The notes: generated by a model from the letters alone, not told the origin. DNA of 64,000 bases from CAADGN01 sp035443945 (GCA_035443945.1 DAOMNQ010000006.1:10155-74154), one strand, 5' to 3'. Shown: positions 45,247 to 56,028, numbered from the stretch's first letter. A program made the numbers and translations.

Positions 45247-46275
45247 TCATCTCCTCCGGCTTCGTGAGAGTGGCAGCACGCCAAGACACACCGTGATAGC
45301 GAGAACACCCGGTGCTGGAACAGCGGTAGCGATGCGAAGTCCAGCATCGGTAGTTCCTGTGCCAGGGTACAGGCTCTGCAGGCTTGAGACGTGGTCATGC
45401 ACGACATAGTTGTCGTCGCCGGCAGCGGCACCGACGATGGCTCGCTCGGCCTTCTCCCCCGGCGGTACGATTTCCTCCGTCCATTCGCGTGACCCGCCCG
45501 TCGTGTCGAGCAGGCCCCACGGCGAGACCAGGTCGCTGTACGCGCCCAGCGGGATGTCCCACTCGCCCCACGACGGCAGGTGCAGGCCGGCGTTCGTCGT
45601 GCCCTCGCCAGGCACGCCGGGGATCGGCGGCTCGTCCGACATGTTCGGGTAGAGCCACCATCCGCCCTGACCCTCGCCGTACCGGTCGGGGTCGTAGTTC
45701 ATCGCCTTGAGCGCCTCGTCGAGCGTGGGAATCCAGAACCTGGCGCCCGGCAGATGCGTGGGGTCGTCCGTAAACCAGCGGCCATCGTCCCCCCACGTGG
45801 ACGCGTCGTACGCGCCGTACTCAAGAGCCGAGAGCGCGGACGACTTGCCGTTGTGCAGCCAGTTGCAGAACATCGCCGCCTCGCGCCAGCTGATGCCACC
45901 CACCGGCAGCAGTTCGGGACTCGCCACGTTGCCGCGCAACCGGTAGCGTCGGCCAGGCCCGTCGTAGGTCGGGTCGGTCTCCGCGCCCCAGAAGAACGGA
46001 CGCGCGAAGGTCTTCATGTCGTCCGACTGCGTCGAGAAGGTGTTGACGAACTCGAGCCACTGGCCCGTCGTCACTTCCGTGCGGCCGATCCGGTACTCGT
46101 AGTCCACACCCCCGCGACCGTAGGCGTAGTCGGGGCCGAAGGGACTGTCGCCCAGATACGGCTCGTTCCCGACCGCGCCGATCGTCACCCAGTCGAAGTC
46201 GTAGTCCTCCGCGCCCGAGGCACGGAACACCGTCACCAGCATCAGTCCGGCAAGCACGATCAGCGATCGAGCCAT
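45247..46275 (-). CDS. Secreted SUMF1-fold (FGE-like) protein with PEP-CTERM-like tail
   Basis: 342 residues. Signal peptide MARSLIVLAGLMLVTVFRAS is followed by the formylglycine-generating-enzyme (SUMF1) fold: IGRTEVTTGQWLEFVNTF, PVGGISWREAAMFCNWLHNG, LPSWGEWDIPLGAYSDLVSP, DTTGGSREWTEEIV and AGLRIATAV. The usual catalytic Cys pair near the C-terminus is absent, so enzyme activity is unlikely and a binding role more so. The C-terminal PAPGVLAITVCLGVLPLSRSRRR-type segment resembles PEP-CTERM. Strong Shine-Dalgarno (GGAGGT). The frameshifted secreted gene follows directly. Confidence 0.75.
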   Translation of the reverse strand: MARSLIVLAGLMLVTVFRASGAEDYDFDWVTIGAVGNEPYLGDSPFGPDYAYGRGGVDYEYRIGRTEVTTGQWLEFVNTFSTQSDDMKTFARPFFWGAETDPTYDGPGRRYRLRGNVASPELLPVGGISWREAAMFCNWLHNGKSSALSALEYGAYDASTWGDDGRWFTDDPTHLPGARFWIPTLDEALKAMNYDPDRYGEGQGGWWLYPNMSDEPPIPGVPGEGTTNAGLHLPSWGEWDIPLGAYSDLVSPWGLLDTTGGSREWTEEIVPPGEKAERAIVGAAAGDDNYVVHDHVSSLQSLYPGTGTTDAGLRIATAVPAPGVLAITVCLGVLPLSRSRRR

Positions 46276-46452
46276 CGCAACACCTCCTTGCAACCGACCA
46301 GAAGCAACGCGGACCGTCCGTGGACCGCGCGAGCCGGCTATCTTCCCCGGGCAGCCTACCGCCAGCCCGGGCAGTCCGCCAGCCTCCGTCGCCGCGGGAC
46401 TGAAGGTAGCCCACACGAGTCCACCCTGCGGAGCGACCTTGAAGGGCGCCGA

Positions 46453-46872
46453 TCAGAAGAACCCCGGCGCCTCGTCCGCGAGAACCGGGTTCTTGTCGAG
46501 GGGCGTCGGCTTGCGCCGCAGCAGGCCCTTGGCGGGTTTGTAGCGCATGAAGAAGATGAACCCGGACTGCCCCGCGTCCTGGGCTTCGACATAGATCGCG
46601 TCCGACCGGCCTTCCTTCGTCGTCACGTAGCCGTCGAACGCCAGCACCGCACGCTCCGGGCGCGGGGAGAGCGAGGCCAACTGCCCACGCCCGGCCTCGA
46701 TCCCGGCCTCGAAGGTATCGGCGACGAACCGCATCAGCGATCGCTCGCCCGCAGTCTCGGTGATGGCGAACGGGATGAGTGTGTCGCCGCCCTCGATGGA
46801 GCCGAAGGCGTGCTCGAACGCGGTCCAGACGAGATCGACCAGGTCGTCGGAAGGCTCGGGGGATGTCGCCAT
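46453..46872 (-). CDS. Hypothetical protein
   Basis: 139 residues, soluble, no known domain. Parts seen: DTLIPFAITETAGERSLMRF, ERAVLAFDGYVTTKEGRSDA, IYVEAQDAGQSGFIFFMRYK. Conserved-looking alternation of strand and helix suggests a small alpha/beta fold. A TATCGT box stands 6 bases before the ATG, and no Shine-Dalgarno sequence is seen. Function unknown. Confidence 0.6.
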   Translation of the reverse strand: MATSPEPSDDLVDLVWTAFEHAFGSIEGGDTLIPFAITETAGERSLMRFVADTFEAGIEAGRGQLASLSPRPERAVLAFDGYVTTKEGRSDAIYVEAQDAGQSGFIFFMRYKPAKGLLRRKPTPLDKNPVLADEAPGFF

Positions 46873-46878
46873 GCGGGC

Positions 46879-46884
46879 ACGATA
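46879..46884 (-). promoter_or_regulatory. Candidate -10 box, leaderless start of the gene at 46453
   Basis: TATCGT on the minus strand, 6 bases before the ATG at 46872. Confidence 0.35.
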
Positions 46885-46981
46885 CCGGATTCGGAACGGC
46901 GTGGCGCAGATGCCGACCGGCTCGGTGCGGGCCGTTCCGTCACTCACCCCCTCGGAGCCTCCGGCGACGCGTGCGGTCGGT

Positions 46982-47443
46982 TCAGAGCGGCCGCACCGTT
47001 CTCATGTCGTGCTTGGCTTCGAGCACGGCCCGGAGGTTGCAGACGTGCCAGGCCCAGAACTGGGCTTCGAGGGCCATGCCGACGAGTGAGTCCTCGTCGG
47101 CGGCGAAGGGGCCTTGGCGGAACTTGAGGATGGAGCCACGCTCGACGTCGGGTTCCACCCGCCAATAGATCGGCGCGTGCTGGTCGCGGTGGGCGGCGTA
47201 CCAGTCCCAGGTGATTCGGCCGCCGGCGTCGTAGTCGAGGATGGCGATGGTGGTTCGGCGTCTGGCCTTCTCGTCCCAGCCGAGCGTGATGAGGCCACCG
47301 GGGCGCAGGTCCACCTCGGCGGAGACGGGGAACCACATGGAAAGGCCCGCGCCGGTGGTGAGGCAGGCGAAGGTGAGTTCATGGTGGACGGCGATGCGCT
47401 GCTCGTGCTCGATCCAGTAGCCGTCGTCCTCGCGCCGGATCAT
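46982..47443 (-). CDS. SRPBCC/AHSA1-like protein
   Basis: 153 residues. Pattern ERDGYW-like start, then AVHHELTFACLTTGAGLSMW, FPVSAEVDLRPGGLITLGWD, GRITWDWYAAHRD and SLVGMALEAQFWAWHVCNLR, matching the SRPBCC hydrophobic-ligand fold (AHSA1-like: FxxLTxxxxLxxWF). Ligand unknown. ATG at 47443 has GGAGG upstream. Confidence 0.7.
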   Translation of the reverse strand: MIRREDDGYWIEHEQRIAVHHELTFACLTTGAGLSMWFPVSAEVDLRPGGLITLGWDEKARRRTTIAILDYDAGGRITWDWYAAHRDQHAPIYWRVEPDVERGSILKFRQGPFAADEDSLVGMALEAQFWAWHVCNLRAVLEAKHDMRTVRPL

Positions 47444-47597
47444 GGTGGCCTCCGTCCCCCGTTCGCAGAGCATACGCGAGCCGGGGGTGAGACGGCTCAC
47501 GCAGTGGCGCGGAGACGCGGAGGGGGAGAGGGCGGGTATGGCTCTGTTTTCGCGCACGGCTCGGCGGCTCCGGTGGTTCCTTCCGACCTTTTCCCGG

Positions 47598-47603
47598 TAC
47601 ACT
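47598..47603 (+). promoter_or_regulatory. Candidate -10 box, leaderless start of the zinc-ribbon protein
   Basis: TACACT, 6 bases, then ATG at 47610. Confidence 0.45.
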
Positions 47604-47609
47604 GTGCCC

Positions 47610-47981
47610 ATGCCGCACCGCTCCGCCATCCCACCCGAGCGGATCAACGCCCTGCGTGCGATCGGCACGCTGGTGGTGCGGACCGCGGCGGTGTGGTGCC
47701 TCGTGTTCGGGGCGTACCTCTTCCTCAAGAAGGTGCTCCTCGCCGTCGCGTCGCACGCGTTCCGTATGTTCATGGCAGACGGCGACATGCAGTCCACGTA
47801 CCGCGGGCTGGCGTTGATGGCGGTGGGCGTGCTTCTTGGTTTGCTCTCGCGGCGCATCGGGGCGTGGATCGTGCCCGTGCCTGCGACAGGCTGCCCGCGC
47901 TGCGGCTACCCCACGCCGGACGCGGAGGGACGGTGCCCGGAGTGCGGTTTGCCGGGATTCGAACGCGACGGTGAGGGGTGA
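47610..47981 (+). CDS. Membrane protein with C-terminal zinc ribbon
   Basis: 123 residues. Two membrane helices (VVRTAAVWCLVFGAYLFLKK; LALMAVGVLLGLLS) are followed by a zinc-ribbon with two CxxC pairs (GCPRCGYPTPDAEGRCPECG). It ends LPGFERDGEG. Function unknown; single gene divergent from the SRPBCC gene. Confidence 0.65.
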   Translation: MPHRSAIPPERINALRAIGTLVVRTAAVWCLVFGAYLFLKKVLLAVASHAFRMFMADGDMQSTYRGLALMAVGVLLGLLSRRIGAWIVPVPATGCPRCGYPTPDAEGRCPECGLPGFERDGEG

Positions 47982-48009
47982 CGATCGGGCGCGTGCTTCG
48001 ATTGCTCGT

Positions 48010-48816
48010 TCACGGTCGCCGCTCGTTGGCTCGCTCGCGCTGCGGCGCGACGGCAACGAGCAGCGCGGCGACGAACGCGAAGATGGCGATCGACGCCGCG
48101 GGGAGCGTCCAGCCCGCGGCGCGGATCGCGCTGTCGGCGGCCATGATGCGCGGGCCGCTGCCCTCGGGCATGACGTGCAGCGAGGCGTCGAACTGCCAGG
48201 AGTCGGGGCGGAGCGTGGGCAGGCCGTTGTGCATCGCCGGCGCGTCGGGCGAGTAGGGGCGGCCCTGCGGGTAGGCGAAGCGCTCGTGGTGGATCGCGCC
48301 GTCGGGGAGGAGTTCGTAGACGTCGAAGGTCCAGTCCTTGCGCCAGATGCGACCCCAGGTCTCGGGGTCCGCACCGGCGGGGGGGGTGCGCGCCACCACG
48401 GCGATGCGGTCGGCGATCTCGCCGGAGGCGAGGCCCTCGGCGAACTCGCGGTCGGTGCGGCCGCTGAGCGGGGCGAATCGGAGGACGCGCATCCAGTCCT
48501 CGTGGCGGACGAGGCCCGGGAGGCTCGCGGCGTGTGCGCGCGGGGCGACGGTCACTCGCAGGCGCACCTGCTCATCGCCGTAGCGGAGGAGGAGCACGCC
48601 GAAAGGTTCGGCCTCGGTTGCGGGCTGGTCCTCGAGAGAGACGGGTCGGCCGGCGTACTCGAAGCGCGGATCGGCGACGGGGCGGAAGGCGTAGACGACG
48701 CGGCCGTGGCGCTCGACAAAGTCGGCGAGGCGGCGGGCCATCAGATAGCCGGAGGCGACCGCGCAGAGGAGGGCGAGCAGGGCGATCGCGGCGGCGATGG
48801 CGCGAACGCGGTTCAT
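48010..48816 (-). CDS. Hypothetical protein with two membrane helices
   Basis: 268 residues. It has an N-terminal helix (AAAIALLALLCAVASGYLMA), an extracytoplasmic middle domain of about 190 residues without known fold, and a C-terminal helix (ASIAIFAFVAALLVAVAP) with basic tail. Downstream of the oxidase operon on the same strand, but with its own -10 candidate 5 bases before the ATG. A link with the respiratory genes is possible only by position. Confidence 0.6.
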   Translation of the reverse strand: MNRVRAIAAAIALLALLCAVASGYLMARRLADFVERHGRVVYAFRPVADPRFEYAGRPVSLEDQPATEAEPFGVLLLRYGDEQVRLRVTVAPRAHAASLPGLVRHEDWMRVLRFAPLSGRTDREFAEGLASGEIADRIAVVARTPPAGADPETWGRIWRKDWTFDVYELLPDGAIHHERFAYPQGRPYSPDAPAMHNGLPTLRPDSWQFDASLHVMPEGSGPRIMAADSAIRAAGWTLPAASIAIFAFVAALLVAVAPQRERANERRP

Positions 48817-48821
48817 GCGCG

Positions 48822-48827
48822 AGGATA
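48822..48827 (-). promoter_or_regulatory. Candidate -10 box, leaderless start of the gene at 48010
   Basis: TATCCT on the minus strand, 5 bases before the ATG at 48816. Confidence 0.35.
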
Positions 48828-48835
48828 GGGGCGCA

Positions 48836-49534
48836 TCAGTGCCCGCCGTGCGCGGCGTCGGAGGCTGGGGCGTGCTCGTCGAGCGCGCCGCTCAGGCCAC
48901 GCTGGGGGCGCGAGCGGCTGGGTCCGACGGTGGTGTCCTCGTGGTGTGGGTGCTTCTCGGCGAGTTTCTTCTCGACGTAGTCCGCGCCCTTCTCCTCGAC
49001 GGCGACGTTCCGGACGTAGCCGGCGATGGGTCCGACGATGCTCTCGACGATCGGTTCGCCCTTCTCGTTCTTCTCGCCCGTCTTGCGGGTGAGGTTGACG
49101 CCGGTGCCGCCCGGGCTGATCTGCGGGGCGCGGTAGGCCTCGACGCGGTTGCGGTTGCCGAGGTCGAGGGCGGTGAAGGAGAGGAAGATGGCGAAGGCGA
49201 AGAGGCAGAAGAGGAAGACGATGGTGTTCAACGGGTTGTCGTACTTGAGAGCCATGAAGAAGGTGACGACGAGGACGGCCTTCACTGTTGCGATGCTCAT
49301 CGCGATGAGCACGTTGACGGAGTTCGGGATGCTCCAGCCCATGACCTCGATCATGTAGGTCTCGACCTCGGCCGCACCGACGGTCAGGCCGGTGAAGGCG
49401 AGCAGCGCGAGCAGCACGATCAGGAGCGTGCGCCCGCTCATGACGTGGTGGCCGTGGTCGACGTAGGTGAACCCGTGGGGGTTGTCGGGATCGAACCTGT
49501 CGCCGTTGTGATCGGTCGGCTTGGTGTGGCTCAT
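48836..49534 (-). CDS. ctaF: Cytochrome c oxidase subunit IV
   Basis: 232 residues, larger than usual for prokaryotic COX4. Three membrane helices (TLLIVLLALLAFTGLTVGAA; VNVLIAMSIATVKAVLVVTF; LFCLFAFAIFLSFTALDLG) form the core of COX4_pro. A long His-rich N-terminus and a charged C-terminal extension of about 90 residues (DYVEKKLAEKHPHHED) are additional. A small accessory subunit that stabilises the oxidase. Last gene of the oxidase set. Confidence 0.82.
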   Translation of the reverse strand: MSHTKPTDHNGDRFDPDNPHGFTYVDHGHHVMSGRTLLIVLLALLAFTGLTVGAAEVETYMIEVMGWSIPNSVNVLIAMSIATVKAVLVVTFFMALKYDNPLNTIVFLFCLFAFAIFLSFTALDLGNRNRVEAYRAPQISPGGTGVNLTRKTGEKNEKGEPIVESIVGPIAGYVRNVAVEEKGADYVEKKLAEKHPHHEDTTVGPSRSRPQRGLSGALDEHAPASDAAHGGH

Positions 49535-49547
49535 GGGTCGTTCCGGG

Positions 49548-50249
49548 TCAGTGGATGAGGTACAGGAGGGGGAAGAGGAAGATCCAGATGAGGTCGACGA
49601 GGTGCCAGTAGAGGCCTGAGTTTTCGAGCATGGTGTAGTGGGTGGGGCCGTAGGCCTTGTGCCGGACCGAGCGGTAGAGGCACCACGCGAGCAGACACGC
49701 GCCGATGACGACGTGCAGGGCGTGGATGCCGGTGGCGCAGTAGTAGACGCTCCACCAGATCGGCTCCTGGGGGTGGCTCCAGTAGGGGTAGTCGAAGAGG
49801 ACGCCGGGGCGCTTGCCCTCGGCCCACTTGGGGCCGTACTCGAACGTGAACTTGATGAAGACGAACGCGGCGGCGCAGACGAGCGTGATGATGAGGTTGA
49901 CGTGGAGCCAGAACCGCTTGTCGAGCATGGCACAGCGGATGCTGGAGGCGACGGTGTACGAGGAGATGAGCAGGACGACGGTGTTCAGGCCGCCCCAGCG
50001 GACGTCGAGCGAGTGGCTGCCGGCGGCGAAGGCCTCGGGGTACATCATGCGGAAGATGGCGTAGGCGCAGAAGAGGCCGGCGAAGAGAAGGACTTCGGTG
50101 GCGAGGAAGAGCCAGAAGCCGAGTTTGCAGGCGTCGAACTCGTCGGCGGCGGAGCGGAAGTGCGAGGCCGCCACGTAGCGCTTCCACCCCGGGGCCGAGG
50201 GGTCGCCCGGCGCCGGCTGATGATCGTGGTGCGTGGGGATGCTGGTCAT
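49548..50249 (-). CDS. ctaE: Cytochrome c oxidase subunit III
   Basis: 233 residues, seven-helix type without metal centres; stabilises the core and helps proton uptake. Recognisable by FWLFLATEVLLFAGLFCAYA, WGGLNTVVLLISSYTVASSI and GIHALHVVIGACLLAW, followed by YWHLVDLIWIFLFPLLYL. It starts just 12 bases after subunit I. Confidence 0.93.
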   Translation of the reverse strand: MTSIPTHHDHQPAPGDPSAPGWKRYVAASHFRSAADEFDACKLGFWLFLATEVLLFAGLFCAYAIFRMMYPEAFAAGSHSLDVRWGGLNTVVLLISSYTVASSIRCAMLDKRFWLHVNLIITLVCAAAFVFIKFTFEYGPKWAEGKRPGVLFDYPYWSHPQEPIWWSVYYCATGIHALHVVIGACLLAWCLYRSVRHKAYGPTHYTMLENSGLYWHLVDLIWIFLFPLLYLIH

Positions 50250-50261
50250 CGTCGTCTCCGG

Positions 50262-52055
<1,794 letters not shown>

Positions 52056-52116
52056 CGCTCGCTCGCCTTCGGAGCCGATCGCTCCCGGAATGGCGCGCCT
52101 GGGCGCGCCGGGTGGT

Positions 52117-53238
52117 TCAGTTCGGTCCCCCGTTCGCGCCCTCGCCGTTGGCTGGCGCGTCGCCCTCGCCCTCGGCGGCCTGCTCGGCCTCGAGCGCGGC
52201 CGCGCCGAGCGGATGATCGCTCAGACTGCGGATGTACGCGGTGACCCAGAGGATCTCGTCCTCGGTGATGATGCCCTGGAAGGAGTTCATCTGGTTTGGA
52301 TAGCCCGCGTGCAGTTTCGCGCCGGGGACGAGGATGGACTCACGGATGTAGTTGTCCCACACGGTGCGGTCATCGCCGGGAATGGAGGAGCCGTCCGTGA
52401 GCGGCACGGGGTTGCCGTAGGCGTTGCGCCAGGTCGGGCCGACGTTGCGCGTGCCGTCGATGGAGTGGCAGGCGAAGCAGCCGTGCTTGCGCGCAGCCCG
52501 CTCGCCCATCTCCTGGGGCGTGCCGCCGACCATGCCCCACTGGCCGACCAGCTCGTTGTATTCCGGCTCGGGAACCACTCGGATGACGGCGGCCATCTCG
52601 GAGTGCTGGTCGCCGCAGTACTCGGCGCAGAAGACCCAGTGGGTCTCGCCGGCCTGCATGGGCTGGATCCAGAAACTGGTGTAGCGGTTGGGCATGACGT
52701 CGAACTTCATGCGAAAGTCCGGGATCCAGAAGGAGTGGATCACGTCGTCGCTGTACATTTTGAAGCGGACGGCGCGCCCCGCAGGAAGCACGATGACTGG
52801 GACATTGCTCGCACCGAGTTGCGTCGTCTCCGGGGAGATGGCGCCGTTGGGATAGGTCGCCGTCCAGTTCCACTTCATGCCCTTGACGACGAGTTCGATG
52901 GAGTCGGCGGGCGGCACCAGTTTGTCGATGTAGGTGTGGAAGCCGCGGAAGAAGATGTAGCCGAGGAAGAGCGAGGGGACGACGGTCCAGACGACCTCGA
53001 GCGGCGCGTTGTGGGATGCGCTGCGCGATGCAGGGACGCCGGGGCGGCGGCGGTACTTGTAGACCCACCAGACCATGAGGCCCATGAGGAGGACGAACCA
53101 GAAGGTGGAGAACCAGAAGACCCACATGAAGAGGCTGTCGGTGGCGACGCCCTTCTCCCACGCCGCGCTGCCGCGGAAGAACATGTCGTGGACGGGTCCG
53201 GTGCTCTGGGCGAGGGTTGGGAGGATGGGTGCGGTCAT
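52117..53238 (-). CDS. ctaC: Cytochrome c oxidase subunit II fused to cytochrome c
   Basis: 373 residues. Two membrane helices (FWFSTFWFVLLMGLMVWWVY; PSLFLGYIFFRGFHTYIDK) are followed by a CuA cupredoxin domain with the full ligand set CAEYCGDQHSEM (near residue 202). A C-terminal cytochrome c has CFACHSIDGT (near residue 252) and axial Met in NQMNSFQGI. This makes a caa3-type subunit II that accepts electrons from the act complex. ATG at 53238 overlaps the SCO stop (ATGA). A Gly/Glu-rich tail ends the protein. Confidence 0.95.
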   Translation of the reverse strand: MTAPILPTLAQSTGPVHDMFFRGSAAWEKGVATDSLFMWVFWFSTFWFVLLMGLMVWWVYKYRRRPGVPASRSASHNAPLEVVWTVVPSLFLGYIFFRGFHTYIDKLVPPADSIELVVKGMKWNWTATYPNGAISPETTQLGASNVPVIVLPAGRAVRFKMYSDDVIHSFWIPDFRMKFDVMPNRYTSFWIQPMQAGETHWVFCAEYCGDQHSEMAAVIRVVPEPEYNELVGQWGMVGGTPQEMGERAARKHGCFACHSIDGTRNVGPTWRNAYGNPVPLTDGSSIPGDDRTVWDNYIRESILVPGAKLHAGYPNQMNSFQGIITEDEILWVTAYIRSLSDHPLGAAALEAEQAAEGEGDAPANGEGANGGPN

Positions 53239-54161
53239 GTGGTCTGCCCTGCGAGCGCGCCGCGGGCGGGCGCGGGAGTGGTCGTGGCGGTTTCGCACGG
53301 TCCGACGCCTCGGCGGCGACGGAGGACGCGCTCGCGCACGAGAAGCGCGGCGACGAGGCCGAAGACGCCGATCATGGCGAGCACGCCGCCGAGTTGCATG
53401 ACGCGGAAGGCCGCCAGCGTGAACGTGCCGGCGGTGGGGTCGTAGCGGTAGCAGAAGTGGAGGAAGTAGTCGCCGATGGACTGGGCGATCCTGCCGCCCG
53501 AGGCGTCGAGCAGCGCGAGGCGGACCTCGCGCGGCGGGTACTCGAAGCCGTAAACGGCGGAAGAGACGCGGCCGTCGGGCGTGAGAACGAAGAAGGCGAC
53601 GGGGTGGCTGTATTCGCCGTTGGGCAGGGCGCGGTAGTCGTAGCCCACGGCGTCGGCGAGGCGGCGGACGTGCTGCTCCTCGCCGGTGTGGAACGCCCAG
53701 CCGGCGCGGACCTCGGGGGTCTTCTCGCGTTCGTACCACTCGAGCGTGTGCTGGCGGGCCGAGGCGGCGACCGGCGTGCGCTCGCCGGGGTCGAAACTGA
53801 CGACGACGATCTGGAAGTCCTTGCCGGCGGTGTAGTCGAGTTGGTTGAGGCACTCGACGAGTTTCTGCTGCACGACGGGGCAGACGATGGGGCAGCGGTA
53901 GTACTGGAGAACGAGGATGATGGGGCGGCCGTCGGCGTTGAAGTAGGAGCCGAAGGGGACTGCCTTGCCGTCGTGATTGACGAGGACGGCGTCGGGGGGC
54001 GTGGGCTGGCCGCGGCGATCGACGACTTCAAGGCCGCGCACCTGCTCGGGGAGTTCCTTCGAGAGCAACTGGGCGTTCGCGGCGGGCGCGGCGAGGGCGC
54101 AGAGCAGCGCGAGGCGGGCGGCCCATGCACGGACTCGGGTTGTGCGCCGGTCAACTGCCAC
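53235..54161 (-). CDS. SCO1/SenC-family copper chaperone
   Basis: 308 residues. The thioredoxin-like domain has the copper-binding CPIVC pair (LQYYRCPIVCPVVQQ) and the partner His in GEYSHPVAFFV. It inserts copper into the CuA site of subunit II at the periplasmic face. A signal peptide leads and a membrane helix (GVLAMIGVFGLVAALLV) ends the protein. Start is GTG at 54161, 10 bases inside the upstream gene. It sits directly before its client gene, ctaC. Confidence 0.92.
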   Translation of the reverse strand: MAVDRRTTRVRAWAARLALLCALAAPAANAQLLSKELPEQVRGLEVVDRRGQPTPPDAVLVNHDGKAVPFGSYFNADGRPIILVLQYYRCPIVCPVVQQKLVECLNQLDYTAGKDFQIVVVSFDPGERTPVAASARQHTLEWYEREKTPEVRAGWAFHTGEEQHVRRLADAVGYDYRALPNGEYSHPVAFFVLTPDGRVSSAVYGFEYPPREVRLALLDASGGRIAQSIGDYFLHFCYRYDPTAGTFTLAAFRVMQLGGVLAMIGVFGLVAALLVRERVLRRRRGVGPCETATTTPAPARGALAGQTT

Positions 54162-54555
54162 TCGTGGCGGACCTCCGGTACTCCTCGACGACGAGGCGCT
54201 TGGCGCGCTCGATGGGGATCGTGAGCGTGCCCGCGTCGCGGTCTTTCCACGCGCTCGGGGCTGCGATGGAACTCCACGCGGCTTCCTTCTCGCTCCGGGC
54301 CTTCGTCGCCGCGGTGATGGTCTCTGTGCGATCGGCCTTGAGGCGCGTCACGTACCACTCGAAGTAGACGGCGACACCGAGCACCATCGCGACGACGGAG
54401 ACGACCATCGAGATGCAGACGACGGCGAGGATGGCGGGCTTGGCCCGCGCCCCGTGCTCGTGCTGCGGGCGGCCCTCGTCCACGGTGTGCCGGTGCCAGG
54501 CATCCGGCTGTTCGTGGACGATCGGCGTCTCGTGCGGCTCTTGGTGCGCGCTCAT
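54151..54555 (-). CDS. Hypothetical membrane protein of the act-cox operon
   Basis: 134 residues. His-rich N-terminus, one membrane helix (AILAVVCISMVVSVVAMVLG) and a charged C-terminal tail with DRDAGTLTIPIERAKRLVVE. Not recognised. It lies between actF and the SCO gene and overlaps the latter, so it is likely a conserved part of the respiratory assembly or complex. ATG at 54555 is chosen because it starts the His-rich part; a longer start exists at 54606. Confidence 0.65.
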   Translation of the reverse strand: MSAHQEPHETPIVHEQPDAWHRHTVDEGRPQHEHGARAKPAILAVVCISMVVSVVAMVLGVAVYFEWYVTRLKADRTETITAATKARSEKEAAWSSIAAPSAWKDRDAGTLTIPIERAKRLVVEEYRRSATSGS

Positions 54556-54675
54556 CGACCGGTCTCCGCTGCGGCCCCCCGGCCCCGGATAACTCTTGCC
54601 AAACAATACGCATTCCTGCCGGGCAGGACGACCCGGCCCGGCCCCGGGTTTCCAGTCGGCTGGGGCCGGGGGTGG

Positions 54676-56028
54676 TCAGACATAGTTCCTGTGCTCCATC
54701 GCCTCGGGGAGGCGTGGGTCCTTGAGCGGGAGGAGCGGCCCGGAGGCCACCTTGCGGATGTAGAAGCCGGCGAAGATGGCGATGACACCGACGATGGCCG
54801 CGATGTCCAGCCACCACGCGGAGGGGCCGGGGCCGGCCTGGGCGTCGCGTGCGGCCCGGGCGGCCTCGGTGCCCGCGCCGGCGTTGATCGCCTCGAGCCA
54901 GGCGTCGTTCATCGGGTGGACGTAGACGGTGGGCCGCACGACCCAGACCATGTCGAGGACGTGCATGAGCAGAAGCCAGCACGCGCCGAGCGCGAGCAGG
55001 ACGGGGGTGCGCTTGATGCGCCGGGCCATGAGGAAGATGAAGGGGACGATGAAGTGGCCCGCGGCGAGGATGAAGGAGAGGTTCTCCCAGCCGCCGGTCT
55101 TGCGGTCGAGGAAGAAGCGGGTCTCTTCGGGAATGTTGCTGTACCAGATGAGGAAGTACTGGCTGAAGGCGATGTAGGCCCAGAAGACGGTGAACCCGAA
55201 GAGGAGTTTGCCGACGTCGTGGAAGTGGTCCTCGGTGACGAGGCCGTTGAGGCGGCCGACGAAGCGCACGGCGAAGAGGGTGAGGACGACGATGGCGAAG
55301 CAGGACATGAACGCGCCGGCGAAGTAGTAGACGCCCCACATCGTGCTGAAGAACATGTAGTCGAGGCTCATGAGCCAGTCGAAGGCGGCGAAGGCGAGGG
55401 TGAGCGCGGTGACTGGGATGCCCCACGCGCTCGTCCAGCGGGCGCGGGCGGTGAGCCAGCGGTCGCCGGTGCGGTCCTGCTCGGTCGAGTACCACCAGAG
55501 ACGGCGCGCGAGGTAGGTCCAGACGAAGATGTAGAGGAGGGCGCGGATGAGGAAGAAGGTGATGTTGAGGAAGGGGGCCTTCTTCTCGATCAGGTACGAG
55601 TGCGCCCGCACGTCCGGGTCCATCCAGGCGTAGAGGGTGCCGCTGGTGACGGTCTCGATGAGCAGGACGGGGATCATCAGCCCGACCGCGAGGGGGAGCA
55701 TGCTCATCAGGTTCTCGACCTGGCGCCGGATGGAGACGGCCCAACCGGCGTTCACGAGGTGGAGGACCATGGTGAAGAGGAGCGCGCCGAGGCAGGGGGC
55801 GAGGACCGCCGCCGCGCCGACGAGGTACGACGCGAGCGCGTGGCGAAGGCCGTAGACGAACGCGCCGATGACGGTGAGCGCAAGCCCGGCCGCGCCGACG
55901 AAGAGGAGAGAGCGTGAGATGGCGGCCGCGCCGGCACCGGCGAGTCGGATGTTTTCGTCGCGCATGCGCGGCTCGGCGGCGATGGCGTCGAGTTGGCGCT
56001 GGTAGGCTTCGGCGTTGAGCGTGGTCAT
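54676..56028 (-). CDS. actF: Alternative Complex III subunit F (quinone-binding subunit 2)
   Basis: 450 residues with about ten membrane helices. It is an NrfD/PsrC-like half, as the second quinone-type subunit of ACIII: LFTMVLHLVNAGWAVSIRRQ, LFAAFDWLMSLDYMFFSTMW-like segments and YIAFSQYFLIWYSNIPEE. It partners ActC in the membrane. ATG at 56028 overlaps the actE stop (ATGA). C-terminal LKDPRLPEAMEHRNYV. Confidence 0.9.
   Translation of the reverse strand: MTTLNAEAYQRQLDAIAAEPRMRDENIRLAGAGAAAISRSLLFVGAAGLALTVIGAFVYGLRHALASYLVGAAAVLAPCLGALLFTMVLHLVNAGWAVSIRRQVENLMSMLPLAVGLMIPVLLIETVTSGTLYAWMDPDVRAHSYLIEKKAPFLNITFFLIRALLYIFVWTYLARRLWWYSTEQDRTGDRWLTARARWTSAWGIPVTALTLAFAAFDWLMSLDYMFFSTMWGVYYFAGAFMSCFAIVVLTLFAVRFVGRLNGLVTEDHFHDVGKLLFGFTVFWAYIAFSQYFLIWYSNIPEETRFFLDRKTGGWENLSFILAAGHFIVPFIFLMARRIKRTPVLLALGACWLLLMHVLDMVWVVRPTVYVHPMNDAWLEAINAGAGTEAARAARDAQAGPGPSAWWLDIAAIVGVIAIFAGFYIRKVASGPLLPLKDPRLPEAMEHRNYV

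Noticed and set aside
45247..46275. Active formylglycine-generating enzyme
   Set aside because: The fold is present but the catalytic cysteine pair near the C-terminus is missing.
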